37,955 nt of DNA, taken from NCBI GenBank assembly GCA_022013685.1, contig JAKLPV010000049.1:1-37955 (forward strand), written 5' to 3'. Below, piece by piece: positions 19,014 through 27,913 of this stretch. The notes beneath the pieces were generated by a model. It was not told where the DNA came from, did not search any database, and saw only the letters and a program-made list of their open reading frames with translations. The DNA comes from Anaerolineae bacterium. Lineage in GTDB: Bacteria > Chloroflexota > Anaerolineae > Anaerolineales > Villigracilaceae. Numbering within the stretch: the stretch's first letter is position 1; each line of letters begins with the position of its first letter. The translations under genes were made by a program, and so were the position numbers.

Positions 19014-19099
19014 AAGTTCCTCCTGGATTGATATAGATTCGATGTTGTTTAAATTACCGATGTTCTGGCTGGTGCGCTGGTCTTGCGGCGCTTTGAAAT

Positions 19100-20341
19100 T
19101 TACGGAAGCAGGCGTTTGAGCAGGTTTTTCATGGTAGTCCAATTTCGACCTTCTCCTTTCTGCTGGCTACGCGTCTTCCGACGCGGCCCATCGCTTGCGG
19201 GAAGCGATTGCAAGGCCGCGGCCCAATAGAGCAACCCCACACTGGTGGAGTAAGCGGGTGAATTGAGTTTGTCGGCCAGCCCAAGCAGTTTTTCGGGCTG
19301 GGCCGTGCGTACAGGCATGCCCAGTACGCGGCTGGCAAGGTTACGAATGCCGGGCAGCAGGCTGACGCCGCCGGTCAGGATCATCCCGGCGGGCAAAAGC
19401 CCATCGTAACCGGAGCGCTTGATCTCTTGCAGGCACAAGTCGAACATTTCTTCGACACGGGCTTCTATGATGTGGGTCATTTCCTGGCGCCTGATGCGCA
19501 CCGGCTGGTCTTCGCCAAAAGGCGTAACCGTGAAGGACTCATCGGCCATCACTTCGGCGCGCAGGGAATGTCCGTATTGTTTTTTTGCATCTTCGGCCTG
19601 GTTGATGGGCAGGCGCAGGCCATGTGCAATGTCGGCTGTGATGTGGTTTCCGCCAACGGCCAGCACCATCGTGTGCCAGACATCGCCGTTGACGTAGATT
19701 GCCAGGTCGGTTGTGCCGCCGCCAATATCGCAGACGACTGCGCCCATCTGGCGCTCTGTATCCGTCAGCACCACTTCGGCGGAGGCTAGTGGGTTGAGCA
19801 CAAACTGGGCCACTTCGACCCCTGCGCTGGCAACCGCCTGGCGAATGTTCTCGACTGTTGCAGATGCGGCGGTGATAACGTGGGCTTCCACTTCCAACCG
19901 GTAGCCGTGCATTCCTAGCGGCTGGTGGATGCCGTCTTCGCCGTCGAGTACAAATCCGCGTTGGATAACGTGAATGATCTCGCGGCTGTTGGGAATGGCG
20001 ACCGCGCGGGCGGCATCCAGGGCGCGTTCCATATCGAATTCATCTACGGTGTCTGTCGATACCGCAACCACACCACGGCTGTTGACCGAAGAAACATGCG
20101 CGCCAGCCAGGCTGACCAGGGCCGAGTCGATTTTTAAGCCCGAGGTTTGCTCCGCTTTGGCGACCGAACGGGCAATGGCTTGCGATGCGGTTGTCAAATC
20201 GACAATTACACCTTTGCGAATACCCTCAGATGGTTCGATGCCCACACCCATGACGCGCAAATTCTCATCGTCTTCGATGCGGGCGATCAGGGTGCATATT
20301 TTGGTCGTGCCTACGTCAATTCCTACTACGATATCGTCCAT
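19100..20341 (-). CDS. ftsA: Cell division protein FtsA
   Basis: FtsA is the actin-like ATPase that tethers FtsZ to the membrane and recruits later divisome proteins. The 413 residues begin with the phosphate-1 motif GIDVGTTK and contain the phosphate-2 region [13 protein letters not shown] and the adenosine motif [10 protein letters not shown]. The extreme C-terminus ([11 protein letters not shown]) is the short amphipathic membrane-targeting helix. Start: ATG at 20341, preceded by AGAGG; a TTG five codons upstream is the alternative. It lies 36 nt after ftsQ and 86 nt before ftsZ. Confidence 0.97.
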   Translation of the reverse strand: MDDIVVGIDVGTTKICTLIARIEDDENLRVMGVGIEPSEGIRKGVIVDLTTASQAIARSVAKAEQTSGLKIDSALVSLAGAHVSSVNSRGVVAVSTDTVDEFDMERALDAARAVAIPNSREIIHVIQRGFVLDGEDGIHQPLGMHGYRLEVEAHVITAASATVENIRQAVASAGVEVAQFVLNPLASAEVVLTDTERQMGAVVCDIGGGTTDLAIYVNGDVWHTMVLAVGGNHITADIAHGLRLPINQAEDAKKQYGHSLRAEVMADESFTVTPFGEDQPVRIRRQEMTHIIEARVEEMFDLCLQEIKRSGYDGLLPAGMILTGGVSLLPGIRNLASRVLGMPVRTAQPEKLLGLADKLNSPAYSTSVGLLYWAAALQSLPASDGPRRKTRSQQKGEGRNWTTMKNLLKRLLP

Positions 20342-20377
20342 AAGAGCCTCTGCCAAAGGTTTTAGTTCGGCGCTCCC

Positions 20378-21382
20378 TTACTCTTTCATGCGATAAAAAG
20401 GCGCGGATGGGTATTCAACGCTGATGAGCGCAGGCTGGATATCGCGTTTCATCAGGTGGTCCACCATGCTGAGGTAAACATTCAACTTGACCGGCATATT
20501 TTCGCCGCTGTGTCCAAAATAAACCTGCCAGCCGAGCGGATCCTGCCAGCCCAGCCCGTATTGAGGATCGTAGACCAGGCTTGCGCCTTCGGGCATGGTG
20601 GGGGACAGGGTGGTGATGGCCCAGGCCAGTTCAGCCGTCAGGAAAGGTCGCGCGCCGATGGTTTGACTGATATCGATGTTGGCGGGCACGGGCGGCATAC
20701 CCAGCGCGCGTACAACGGCCAATTCACTGGCGGCAGCGCCTCGCGGTGGGAATGCATAGCCCTGGGCGTCCACCCAGGTCACCTGCCCGGATTGTTCCCA
20801 CGAGATGGCAGGAACACGTTCTTGTATCTTGATCGTAATCTCAGCTGGCAGGCCAACCTGCACTTCGGCGCTGATGATTTCAGGATAAGAGACCAGCAGG
20901 TTGTATTCCACCTGGGCCGGGTTGATGACAAAGGATGGCTGGTTCCAAATTCCCATTGCCATCTCAAGTTCATCTGCCTGGATGCGCTGGTTGCCGGTAA
21001 TGGTCGCTTTTGTGACCAGGTAGGCATCGCTGCTATACATGCCGTAGATCAGGGCCAGGCAGGCGGTCAGCAGCAGGAAGGAAATCCAGCGCGGACCGTA
21101 ACTCAAGCGCGGTAGGGTGATCGCGGGTATTTCAAGTGTCCGGCCAGCACGGGATGAGTTGCGTCCATAAGGCGCGCTCATGGCGATGTCGTAACGGCGG
21201 CTGATGCGCCCGCGTGAAGCGGGAGTCAGGCTCAGGGTGGGCCGCTCTGTTTTGGCTTGCGTGGAAGCCGGCTTGGGTGTAACGCCGCGTTTGCGCGTGG
21301 CGCTGTCCCGCCGTTTTTGATCTTCTTCCCGCTTGCGCCGAAGGGCTTCAGCGCGGGTGATAGTGACCGGGTCACGGCTCAT
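20378..21382 (-). CDS. ftsQ: Cell division protein FtsQ/DivIB
   Basis: FtsQ is a bitopic membrane protein that links early and late divisome parts. The 334-residue product has a long, very basic cytoplasmic N-terminus (about 1-95, rich in R and K), one transmembrane segment (about 99-116) and an extracytoplasmic POTRA domain starting near 119 (YLVTKATITGNQRI), followed by the FtsQ beta domain. The N-terminal extension is longer than in Escherichia coli FtsQ but common in Gram-positive-like DivIB proteins. Its ATG overlaps the ddl stop (ATGA, 21379-21382), implying coupled translation. Confidence 0.88.
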   Translation of the reverse strand: MSRDPVTITRAEALRRKREEDQKRRDSATRKRGVTPKPASTQAKTERPTLSLTPASRGRISRRYDIAMSAPYGRNSSRAGRTLEIPAITLPRLSYGPRWISFLLLTACLALIYGMYSSDAYLVTKATITGNQRIQADELEMAMGIWNQPSFVINPAQVEYNLLVSYPEIISAEVQVGLPAEITIKIQERVPAISWEQSGQVTWVDAQGYAFPPRGAAASELAVVRALGMPPVPANIDISQTIGARPFLTAELAWAITTLSPTMPEGASLVYDPQYGLGWQDPLGWQVYFGHSGENMPVKLNVYLSMVDHLMKRDIQPALISVEYPSAPFYRMKE

Positions 21383-22503
21383 GCCTGCCTCCGAAATTCG
21401 CGCACTGTGCGGTCGCGTTCCGCTTTACGTTCAAATGCCAGTTCGATCAGGCGGTTAATCAGGGCCTGGTAAGAAAGCCCGGAAGCCTGCCACAGCTTGG
21501 GATACATGCTGATTTTGGTGAAACCGGGGATGGTGTTGATTTCGTTCAAGTAAATGGCGCCGGTTTCGGGGTCAAGCAGGAAGTCTGCGCGCGCCATGCC
21601 GAAGCAGCCACAGGCTTTGAAGGCTTGCGCGGCCATGCGGCAGATGGTTTCAGTCTGTTCAGGGCTGAGCGCGGCGGGGATGCTTAGTTCAGAAGAATCG
21701 AGGATGTATTTGGCCTCGTAGGAGTAAAAATCTGCGCCGGGGACGATTTCACCCGCCAGCGAAACCTGCGGATCGTCGTTGCCCAATACCGAAACTTCGA
21801 TTTCACGCGGATTGCCAACTCCGCGCTCGATGAGAATGCGCTGGTCATACTGGGCGGCTTCGATCAGACCTTCTATTAAATCTGAGCGTGAGCGGCATTT
21901 GGTGATGCCCACCGATGAGCCGAGGTTGGCCGGTTTAACGAACAAGGGGTAGCCTGCCAGGCTCTCGGCGCGGCGCACGATATCTTCCATATTATTTTCG
22001 ATCTCAGCCCGCAGGACGGTTATATACTCGATCACCGGTATGCTGTTGGCGCGCATGACATCCTTGAAGAGTGCCTTGTCCATGCCCACCGATGAACCCA
22101 GCACGCCTGCGCCAACATAGGCCACATCGGCCATCTCGAACAAGCCTTGCAGGGTGCCGTCTTCTCCGTAAGTGCCGTGCAAGACCGGGAAGTAAACATC
22201 CACCTCGGCCAGTTTTTCAGTGCGGCCATCTTTGCCCAGCCGGAACAAGCCGGGCCGGGTTGGGTCTGCACTGACGAAGACCGGGCTAAGTTTTCCCGTC
22301 TCGCCGTTTTCGAGCGCATCAAGCGCATTTTCGCCGCCCAGCCAGGCGCCCCGGCGGCTGATGCCAACCTGGATAATCTCGTAGCGGGCCGGATCGAGCA
22401 CCGACAGCACCGAGCGGGCCGACATGAGTGAAACCTCATGTTCGCCTGAACGTCCGCCAAACAGGACGGCTACAGTTATCTTGCGGGCTGTCGTTTCAGT
22501 CAC
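21379..22503 (-). CDS. ddl: D-alanine--D-alanine ligase
   Basis: Ddl joins two D-Ala with ATP to make the dipeptide that MurF adds to the wall precursor. It is an ATP-grasp enzyme of 374 residues. N-terminal AVLFGGRSGEHEVSL, central YPLFVKPANLGSSVGITK and C-terminal YLNEINTIPGFT are all family blocks. The start is taken as GTG at 22503, one base after the murB stop (22505-22507), with GGAG inside the end of murB as ribosome site. The longer frame to 22551 only adds out-of-family residues. Both ends are tightly packed in the operon. Confidence 0.96.
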   Translation of the reverse strand: MTETTARKITVAVLFGGRSGEHEVSLMSARSVLSVLDPARYEIIQVGISRRGAWLGGENALDALENGETGKLSPVFVSADPTRPGLFRLGKDGRTEKLAEVDVYFPVLHGTYGEDGTLQGLFEMADVAYVGAGVLGSSVGMDKALFKDVMRANSIPVIEYITVLRAEIENNMEDIVRRAESLAGYPLFVKPANLGSSVGITKCRSRSDLIEGLIEAAQYDQRILIERGVGNPREIEVSVLGNDDPQVSLAGEIVPGADFYSYEAKYILDSSELSIPAALSPEQTETICRMAAQAFKACGCFGMARADFLLDPETGAIYLNEINTIPGFTKISMYPKLWQASGLSYQALINRLIELAFERKAERDRTVREFRRQA

Positions 22504-22504
22504 T

Positions 22505-23410
22505 TTACCATTCTCCGAGCAGTTCAACTTCCAGTTCGAGTTGAACGCCAAATTTTTGCATTACAGTGTCTCGCGCCATTTCAATCAGCGCGCGCACGTC
22601 ATTGGCGCTGGTAGCGCCTTCATTGACGAAGAAATTGCCATGCAATGGGCTGATCTGCGCATTGCCAACCCGCGCGCCTTTTAGCCCGGCGGCTTCGATC
22701 AACCGCCCGGCAAAATCACCCGGCGGATTTTTGAACATCGATCCCATGCTCGCGCCTGGCGGCTGGGTAGCTTTGCGGCGCGCAACAAATTGGTCAATTG
22801 TAGTCTTTATTTCTTCAGGCCGCGCATTTTTTAACTTAAATTCTGCGGCCAGCACCACCGCCCGCACTTCATCGCGCTTGAAAACGCTGCTGCGATAATC
22901 ATAGCCGAGCGCATCCACCGGCCACCAGGCCCGCTCCGTTTCGAGCTGCACATCGGCGCGCAACAGGTCGCGGGCCATATCGCCGCCAAACGCCCCGGCG
23001 TTTCCGTAAACGGCCCCACCCAGTGTTCCGGGCACAGTAGCCGCCCATTCCAACCCTGAGAAGCCTTTGACAGCAGCGCGGTGAGCCAGGTTGGAAAAAA
23101 TGACGCCGGATTCGGCCCACAAAACTGGTTCTGGCCCCGCGCGGAATTCAACCGCCTTGGCCCGGTTCAGCAGCGCCACGCCCCGCAGGCCTTTGTCGCT
23201 GACCAGGATGTTTGATCCACCTCCCAGCAGGCTGAAGGGGATCGCCTCGCGCCAGCAGATTGTGACCGCTTCGGCCAGTTCATCGGCGCTGGATAGGGTC
23301 ACGAGCAGGTCTGCCGGGCCGCCGATACGCGCGGAGGTATAGGGCGCAAGAATTACATTTTCTTGCGCCTTTGCTCCAAAACGTTCGCGCAGGGCGGTCA
23401 GGTTGGTCAT
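22505..23410 (-). CDS. murB: UDP-N-acetylenolpyruvoylglucosamine reductase MurB
   Basis: MurB reduces UDP-GlcNAc-enolpyruvate to UDP-MurNAc with FAD and NADPH. The 301-residue protein has the FAD-binding stretches ARIGGPADLLV and LLGGGSNILVSD, then WAATVPGTLGGAVYGNAGAFGG, and ends with the substrate region GSMFKNPPGDFAGRLIEAAG and ISPLHGNFFVNEG. The pattern suits the shorter type II MurB. ATG at 23410 has no clear Shine-Dalgarno site and lies only 10 nt after the stop of the small upstream ORF, so translation may be coupled to it. Confidence 0.96.
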   Translation of the reverse strand: MTNLTALRERFGAKAQENVILAPYTSARIGGPADLLVTLSSADELAEAVTICWREAIPFSLLGGGSNILVSDKGLRGVALLNRAKAVEFRAGPEPVLWAESGVIFSNLAHRAAVKGFSGLEWAATVPGTLGGAVYGNAGAFGGDMARDLLRADVQLETERAWWPVDALGYDYRSSVFKRDEVRAVVLAAEFKLKNARPEEIKTTIDQFVARRKATQPPGASMGSMFKNPPGDFAGRLIEAAGLKGARVGNAQISPLHGNFFVNEGATSANDVRALIEMARDTVMQKFGVQLELEVELLGEW

Positions 23411-23420
23411 GGCTATGCTG

Positions 23421-23618
23421 TTATTTCTTTGGCTCTTGCAGGTGGCCAATTAGTTTGGCCAGCGTACTGCGGGCTTCTTCAGGTTTTTCGCTGGCAAATT
23501 CGCGAAATGGCCGGCGGCCTTCACCGGGGTCTGGCTCGGGGACGGATCCCAAAACCATTTTGAGCGGCGGCAACCCAATGACATTGGATTCGAACTGGCG
23601 TTTGTTTTTATCGGACAT
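23421..23618 (-). CDS. 65-aa hypothetical protein inside the dcw cluster
   Basis: This small frame (65 residues) fills the space between murC and murB. The ATG at 23618 is preceded by AGGAAAAA at proper spacing, and its stop is 10 nt before the murB start. The protein is highly charged, with no signal peptide or membrane segment; PPLKMVLGSVPEPDPGEG looks like a proline-rich flexible part, and the end is a short possible helix (ARSTLAKLIGHL). I do not recognise a family. Position, ribosome site and tight spacing argue for a real gene, perhaps a small division or wall accessory protein. It could also be spacer that is open by chance. Confidence 0.6.
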   Translation of the reverse strand: MSDKNKRQFESNVIGLPPLKMVLGSVPEPDPGEGRRPFREFASEKPEEARSTLAKLIGHLQEPKK

Positions 23619-23645
23619 TTTTTCCTGCCTTTCAAAAGAACGAAT

Positions 23646-25046
23646 CTATCCGGCGCGGCTTTTCAGGGTGGCAAGTACTTCGCGGCTGATCCTATCGGCG
23701 TTCCCGGCTGAAAGTACCAGTAAAACATCGCCGGGGCGCAAATTTTCGAGCAAATGGTCACGAATGTCATCCAATTCTGCAATAAAGCGGGCGGATGGAT
23801 GACGCATGGCTTTTACGACCTGCGCTGCCGATAAGTCTTGTTTAGTTTCACGCGAGGCGTAAATTTCGCTGACCAGAACTTCATCGGCATCGTTGAAGGA
23901 AATTACGAATTCATCGAACAGGGTGCTGGTTCGTGTGTAGGTGTGTGGCTGCCAGCAGGCCCAGATCCGTTTGCCGGGGTAGCGCACCCGCGCCGCAGAC
24001 AGGGTTGCGCGGATTTCAGTCGGGTGGTGGGCGTAATCGTCAATGATGGTGATGTCATTCACCTGCCCCTTGACCTCGAAACGCCTGCCCGTGCCGCTAA
24101 ACTTTCCGAGCGATTGGGCGGCTTCTTTCAGGTCGAGGCCGATCAGCCCAGCGATTGTCAACGCAGCCAAAGCATTGCGGACATTGTGCAATCCCGGCAC
24201 AAGCATCTGTATTCCTGAAACGTATTCCACTTTGCCTGAAAGGCGCATGACGGCATCAAAGGTAAATCCGCCAACATCGTTGGGGCGCAGTGAACGGGCA
24301 ATGACGCCTTCACCGGTTTCGGTGCGTCCATCTGCTGAAATGCGGTATCCAATCACGCGTTTGCCCATCCGCCGGGCTTCAGCCATCAGTTCAATGGCGC
24401 CCATATCTTCGGTGCAGGCAACCAGCGCGCCCTCTTTTGGGATCAGGGCTGCAAACTCGACAAACGCTGCCCGAAAATCTGCCGGTGTTGGATAGCAGTC
24501 GGGGTGATCGTGTTCGATGTTGGTCACGATCCCGTAAACGGGTTGTAATCCCAGGAACATGCGGTCATATTCGTCGGCTTCAATGACGAAGGCCTGACCT
24601 TTTCCGGCCCGGGCATTGACGCCCAGGTTGCCCAGCACGCCGCCAGCGATGAAGGATGGATCCTGTTCCAGGTCGTAAAGCATCCAGGCAATCATGGCGG
24701 TTGTGGTGGTCTTGCCATGTGTCCCGGCGATGGCGATACCGGTTTTTCCTGACATCAGCCTGCCAAGGAAATCGGCCCGCTTGTAGACCGGGATGCCCGC
24801 TGCCAGAGCGGCCTGAACTTCGGGGTTTTCATTCGGGATGGCCGAGGAGCGCACGACAAAATTTGCGCCGCTGATTTGGCTGGATTCGTGACCGACAAAT
24901 ATCCGCGCTCCTGCCGATTGCAGATCGACAGCCAGCGGCGAAAGCTCGCGGTCTGAACCCGTGACGGTATACCCGCTCTCCACGAGGAGCCGGGCGATGG
25001 CCGAAAGGCCGCTACCGCCAATTCCGATCAGGTGCGCGTGTGTCAT
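23646..25046 (-). CDS. murC: UDP-N-acetylmuramate--L-alanine ligase MurC
   Basis: MurC adds the first amino acid (L-Ala) to UDP-MurNAc. The 466-residue protein shows the N-terminal Rossmann loop LIGIGGSGLSAIARLL, the ATP loop GTHGKTTTTAM (about 108-118), the Mur ligase blocks EADEYDRMFL and TNIEHDHPDCY, and the C-terminal DDYAHHPTEIRATL that is specific to MurC. ATG at 25046 has AAGGA upstream. It lies 9 nt after the CvpA-like gene, the usual partner being murG one gene further up. Confidence 0.97.
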   Translation of the reverse strand: MTHAHLIGIGGSGLSAIARLLVESGYTVTGSDRELSPLAVDLQSAGARIFVGHESSQISGANFVVRSSAIPNENPEVQAALAAGIPVYKRADFLGRLMSGKTGIAIAGTHGKTTTTAMIAWMLYDLEQDPSFIAGGVLGNLGVNARAGKGQAFVIEADEYDRMFLGLQPVYGIVTNIEHDHPDCYPTPADFRAAFVEFAALIPKEGALVACTEDMGAIELMAEARRMGKRVIGYRISADGRTETGEGVIARSLRPNDVGGFTFDAVMRLSGKVEYVSGIQMLVPGLHNVRNALAALTIAGLIGLDLKEAAQSLGKFSGTGRRFEVKGQVNDITIIDDYAHHPTEIRATLSAARVRYPGKRIWACWQPHTYTRTSTLFDEFVISFNDADEVLVSEIYASRETKQDLSAAQVVKAMRHPSARFIAELDDIRDHLLENLRPGDVLLVLSAGNADRISREVLATLKSRAG

Positions 25047-25055
25047 TGCATCCTT

Positions 25056-25625
25056 CTAAATGAAAACAACTAGAACAAAAATAAAAGCCAGTACTACTGC
25101 AAAATAGATGACTGGCTCACCAAACAAACGCGGAGCCAAGTATGGTATTAGGTCTTGTGCTGCTACTCCCATTGGAGTGTTAACATCGGGCGGAAGGATG
25201 TAGTTGGCGAATGGATAAGCCGATTGATACATAAAAAACCACAGAGTCCCTACAACCAAGTAACCGTTGAATGCGCCAAAGAAGAAGCCGAGCATCATAT
25301 CTTGTAATTTTTCACGGGCAGCCTTGCTGGCAAAGCGCGGCAAAGCAACGGTTTGGTACCCAAAGAAAACCAGGACGATCACAATAATGACGCGTAGCCA
25401 AAAGACAGTAGGTTCAACTGGATTTGAGACGATTCCATTGACATCCATCTGGTCTGCTGGAATCAAATTCTTAATGAAAGGCACAAAAGTTTCGAGCAAA
25501 CGTAATAGGGTTAGTGCCAAAATCATGCTGAAAGCCACCAGTAACTCTTTGGCCCAGCCGCGCATTGCGCCAATGATGCCAAACAAGACGACAAACATCC
25601 AAAACATAAAGGTCAGACTAACCAT
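25056..25625 (-). CDS. CvpA-like membrane protein
   Basis: The 189-residue product has about four hydrophobic segments (near residues 3-20, 27-45, 74-92 and 110-135, plus a C-terminal one), with the early motif GAMRGWAKELLVAFS that recalls CvpA/colicin V production proteins (GxxRG...). In other bacteria CvpA-type proteins affect envelope integrity, but their chemistry is unknown. ATG at 25625 overlaps the murG stop by 8 nt; the longer frame to 25664 lies wholly inside murG. It is more AT-rich than its neighbours. Its place between murG and murC is not part of the classical dcw order, so a wall or division role is suggested by context only. Confidence 0.65.
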   Translation of the reverse strand: MVSLTFMFWMFVVLFGIIGAMRGWAKELLVAFSMILALTLLRLLETFVPFIKNLIPADQMDVNGIVSNPVEPTVFWLRVIIVIVLVFFGYQTVALPRFASKAAREKLQDMMLGFFFGAFNGYLVVGTLWFFMYQSAYPFANYILPPDVNTPMGVAAQDLIPYLAPRLFGEPVIYFAVVLAFIFVLVVFI

Positions 25626-26721
25626 TTTTGTTTGCTCCGGCCAGCCCCAATAGGAGGCTGGCAATTTGTTCAGCCGCCCGGGGTTGTTGCAATTCGCGCA
25701 TTGCCTTGCTCATTGCTTCCAATTTTTCGGGCGTTTCGAGAAGTTTCTCGACGGTCAGGTGCAAACCACTTTTAAGTTTTGAGTCTTCGATCACCAGCGC
25801 CGCGCCACGCTCTGCCAGATAATCTGCATTGACCTTTTGGTAGCGCCAGGCATGAGGATAAGGCACAAGAATGGCAGGCAGCCCAAAAAGTGGAAGTTCT
25901 CCTAAAATCGAGGCCCCGGCGCGGGAAATAACCAAATCTGCGGCTGCCAGGGCGGCGCCCATTTCCTCATGAAGATAAGCATATGGATGGTAACGCTCAG
26001 GCAAATTGCCGTGCAAATTATTGGCGTACTGTTGTACAACGGGCCAATCCAGTTCGCCGCTGATATGAATCACCTGCATCTGCTCCAGAAGAGTCGGCAG
26101 GTGTTCAAGCAGGGCCAAGTTGATCGAGCGGGCGCCCTTGCTGCCGCCAAAAACGAGCAGAACGGGCAGGTCGTTGTGCAGGCCGAACTTTTTACGCGCC
26201 TGGCTGCGTTTCAAGCCAGCCAGGCCGGGACGCACCGGATAACCTGTTGCGCTAATTTTGCCCTGCTGCTTAAAGAACATACGTGAAGATTCAGCTGTCA
26301 CTGCAATGCGCGATGCAAAATAAGCCAGTGCCTTGAGCGCCAATCCAGGTTCAATATCCGGCACATATAGCAGGGACGGAATTTTTACCCCGGCCAGGGC
26401 CATCGGTACGGCCAGGTAACCGCCAGTAAAGAAGAGCGCATCGGGTTTGAAGTTTTTCAAAATATGGCGCGAAGCTAAAAAGCCTTTGATGATCGATAAA
26501 ATGTTACCTGGCAGGCGTCGAATTCCGACCCCATGCAGCCCTGCCGCCGGGATGGAATCGTAAGGGATGCCTGCTCTTTCCAGCAGGTTGGCTTCCATCC
26601 CGTTCACTCCTCCGACCCAGAGCACTTCCGCGCCAGGGTCTTGTGCCAGGAGTGATTTATGAACGGCCAAGGCGGGATATACTCCGCCGCCGGTTCCGCC
26701 CGCGCAGATCAAGTACCGCAC
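25618..26721 (-). CDS. murG: UDP-GlcNAc--lipid I transferase MurG
   Basis: MurG transfers GlcNAc from UDP-GlcNAc to lipid I to give lipid II on the inner membrane face. The 367-residue GT-B enzyme has the N-terminal loop CAGGTGGGVYPALAV, the central VFGGSKGARSIN and the C-terminal donor-site motif VISRAGASILGELPLFGLPA. The start is taken as GTG 26721 with GGAGAG at good spacing. This still overlaps the end of ftsW by 65 nt, and no later start is possible because the glycine loop begins within seven residues. Confidence 0.95.
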   Translation of the reverse strand: MRYLICAGGTGGGVYPALAVHKSLLAQDPGAEVLWVGGVNGMEANLLERAGIPYDSIPAAGLHGVGIRRLPGNILSIIKGFLASRHILKNFKPDALFFTGGYLAVPMALAGVKIPSLLYVPDIEPGLALKALAYFASRIAVTAESSRMFFKQQGKISATGYPVRPGLAGLKRSQARKKFGLHNDLPVLLVFGGSKGARSINLALLEHLPTLLEQMQVIHISGELDWPVVQQYANNLHGNLPERYHPYAYLHEEMGAALAAADLVISRAGASILGELPLFGLPAILVPYPHAWRYQKVNADYLAERGAALVIEDSKLKSGLHLTVEKLLETPEKLEAMSKAMRELQQPRAAEQIASLLLGLAGANKNG

Positions 26722-27913
26722 CGTATTCTCTCCGTTTCGGTTGTGTTGTCTCCGGCTTTTGCTGCCGGGAGACATTCAATAAGATACCAATTCCCATCAA
26801 CGAGACTGTCATGCTTGAACCGCCTGCGCTAATAAAAGGCAGGGCGTTCCCGGCAAAGGGCATCAGCCCGACCATGACCAGGATGTTGATGGCAGCTTCG
26901 GTGGCAATCCAAAAGGTCAGGCCGGTTGCCAGCAGGTTGCCGAGCAGGTCTGGCGCTTTGGCGGCGATTCGCAGTCCGCGCCAGACAATACCGCCATAGA
27001 GCAAAATCGTGCCAAGCGCGCCCAGGATGCCCAATTCCTCTGCGATGACTGCAAAGATACTGTCGGTTGTTGCCAGCGGCAGGCCCAAAAGCTTGGTGTC
27101 GGCCCGGCCGATCCCTACCCCAAACCAACCACCTTTGACAATCGCTTCGAGCGAGCGCCGGACGTGATAAGAAGCCTGGAGCGGGTCCTGGATGCCGATA
27201 ACGTATGATCCCATACGCTCGCGGCCTGTCGGGCTGAGTTGGACGACCAGCACGCCGACGACCAGCGCGACCGCGAAAAGGAACAATATTTGGCGTAAAT
27301 CGCCGCCGGCAAGGAAGAAGAGCAGGCCTCCCAGCAAGAAAATTGTCGCTGTGGCCGAAATATCTGGTTGCAGGTAGATCAGGCCGCCGATCATACCCAG
27401 GATAACGGCCATCGGCAGCAAACCCCAGGTAATGTCGTGAAATTGTTCCCGTTTCGAGTGCAACCAGACAGACAAATAAATGACTGTCACCACTTTCGCC
27501 AATTCTGAAGGTTGAATGGAACCTGCGATCAAACCACGAATGGAGCCGAAGCGCTCATCGCCGACCAATAATACGGCCGCCAGTAAGCCCAGGGTCATCA
27601 ACATGATCGGCAAGATCAGGCTGCGCCAGTGGTGGTAATTAACACGCGAAAGGAAGTAGGCAACCAGCACTCCCAATATGACCCACAGTCCCTGGCGAGA
27701 AAAGATATGCCAGGGGTCGCCGTGATGGGAAAGCGAGAAATCAGGCGATGCAGAAAAGACCATGATCAGGCCAAAGGTTAGCATGGCAACCATGATTAGG
27801 AGCAGGGGCAGGTCTACAGAGCCGCCCAATTTGCGCACTGCGCCAGGGAGGTTCTGCGACTGTTCAGCCGGGGCTAGCGCTAGCGCAGTGTTTCTGAAAA
27901 CTCTAGTACCCAT
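26657..27913 (-). CDS. ftsW: Septal SEDS glycosyltransferase FtsW
   Basis: FtsW polymerises lipid II at the septum together with its partner PBP (FtsI here). The 418 residues hold about ten transmembrane segments. SEDS signatures are clear: SIQPSELAKV, LIYLQPDISATATIF, and the C-terminal FISAGGSSM. The position in the cluster argues for FtsW over RodA. ATG at 27913 overlaps the end of murD by 34 nt. The basic C-terminal tail (RREYGAVLDLRGRNRRRS) is encoded by DNA that also codes the MurG N-terminus in another frame. Confidence 0.95.
   Translation of the reverse strand: MGTRVFRNTALALAPAEQSQNLPGAVRKLGGSVDLPLLLIMVAMLTFGLIMVFSASPDFSLSHHGDPWHIFSRQGLWVILGVLVAYFLSRVNYHHWRSLILPIMLMTLGLLAAVLLVGDERFGSIRGLIAGSIQPSELAKVVTVIYLSVWLHSKREQFHDITWGLLPMAVILGMIGGLIYLQPDISATATIFLLGGLLFFLAGGDLRQILFLFAVALVVGVLVVQLSPTGRERMGSYVIGIQDPLQASYHVRRSLEAIVKGGWFGVGIGRADTKLLGLPLATTDSIFAVIAEELGILGALGTILLYGGIVWRGLRIAAKAPDLLGNLLATGLTFWIATEAAINILVMVGLMPFAGNALPFISAGGSSMTVSLMGIGILLNVSRQQKPETTQPKRREYGAVLDLRGRNRRRSISRLGRS

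Noticed and set aside
18024..19031. 335-aa plus-strand frame opposite ftsZ
   Set aside because: A GC-bias shadow of ftsZ with no ribosome site and no domain; many similar shadows lie opposite murF, murC and radA.
19014..19099. Possible internal ftsZ promoter in the ftsA-ftsZ gap
   Set aside because: A TATATC-like hexamer is present but no -35 at usable spacing.
27872..27885. GCTAGCGCTAGC palindrome near the ftsW start
   Set aside because: It lies within coding sequence of the murD-ftsW overlap and can be explained by Ala/Ser codons; no regulatory context.
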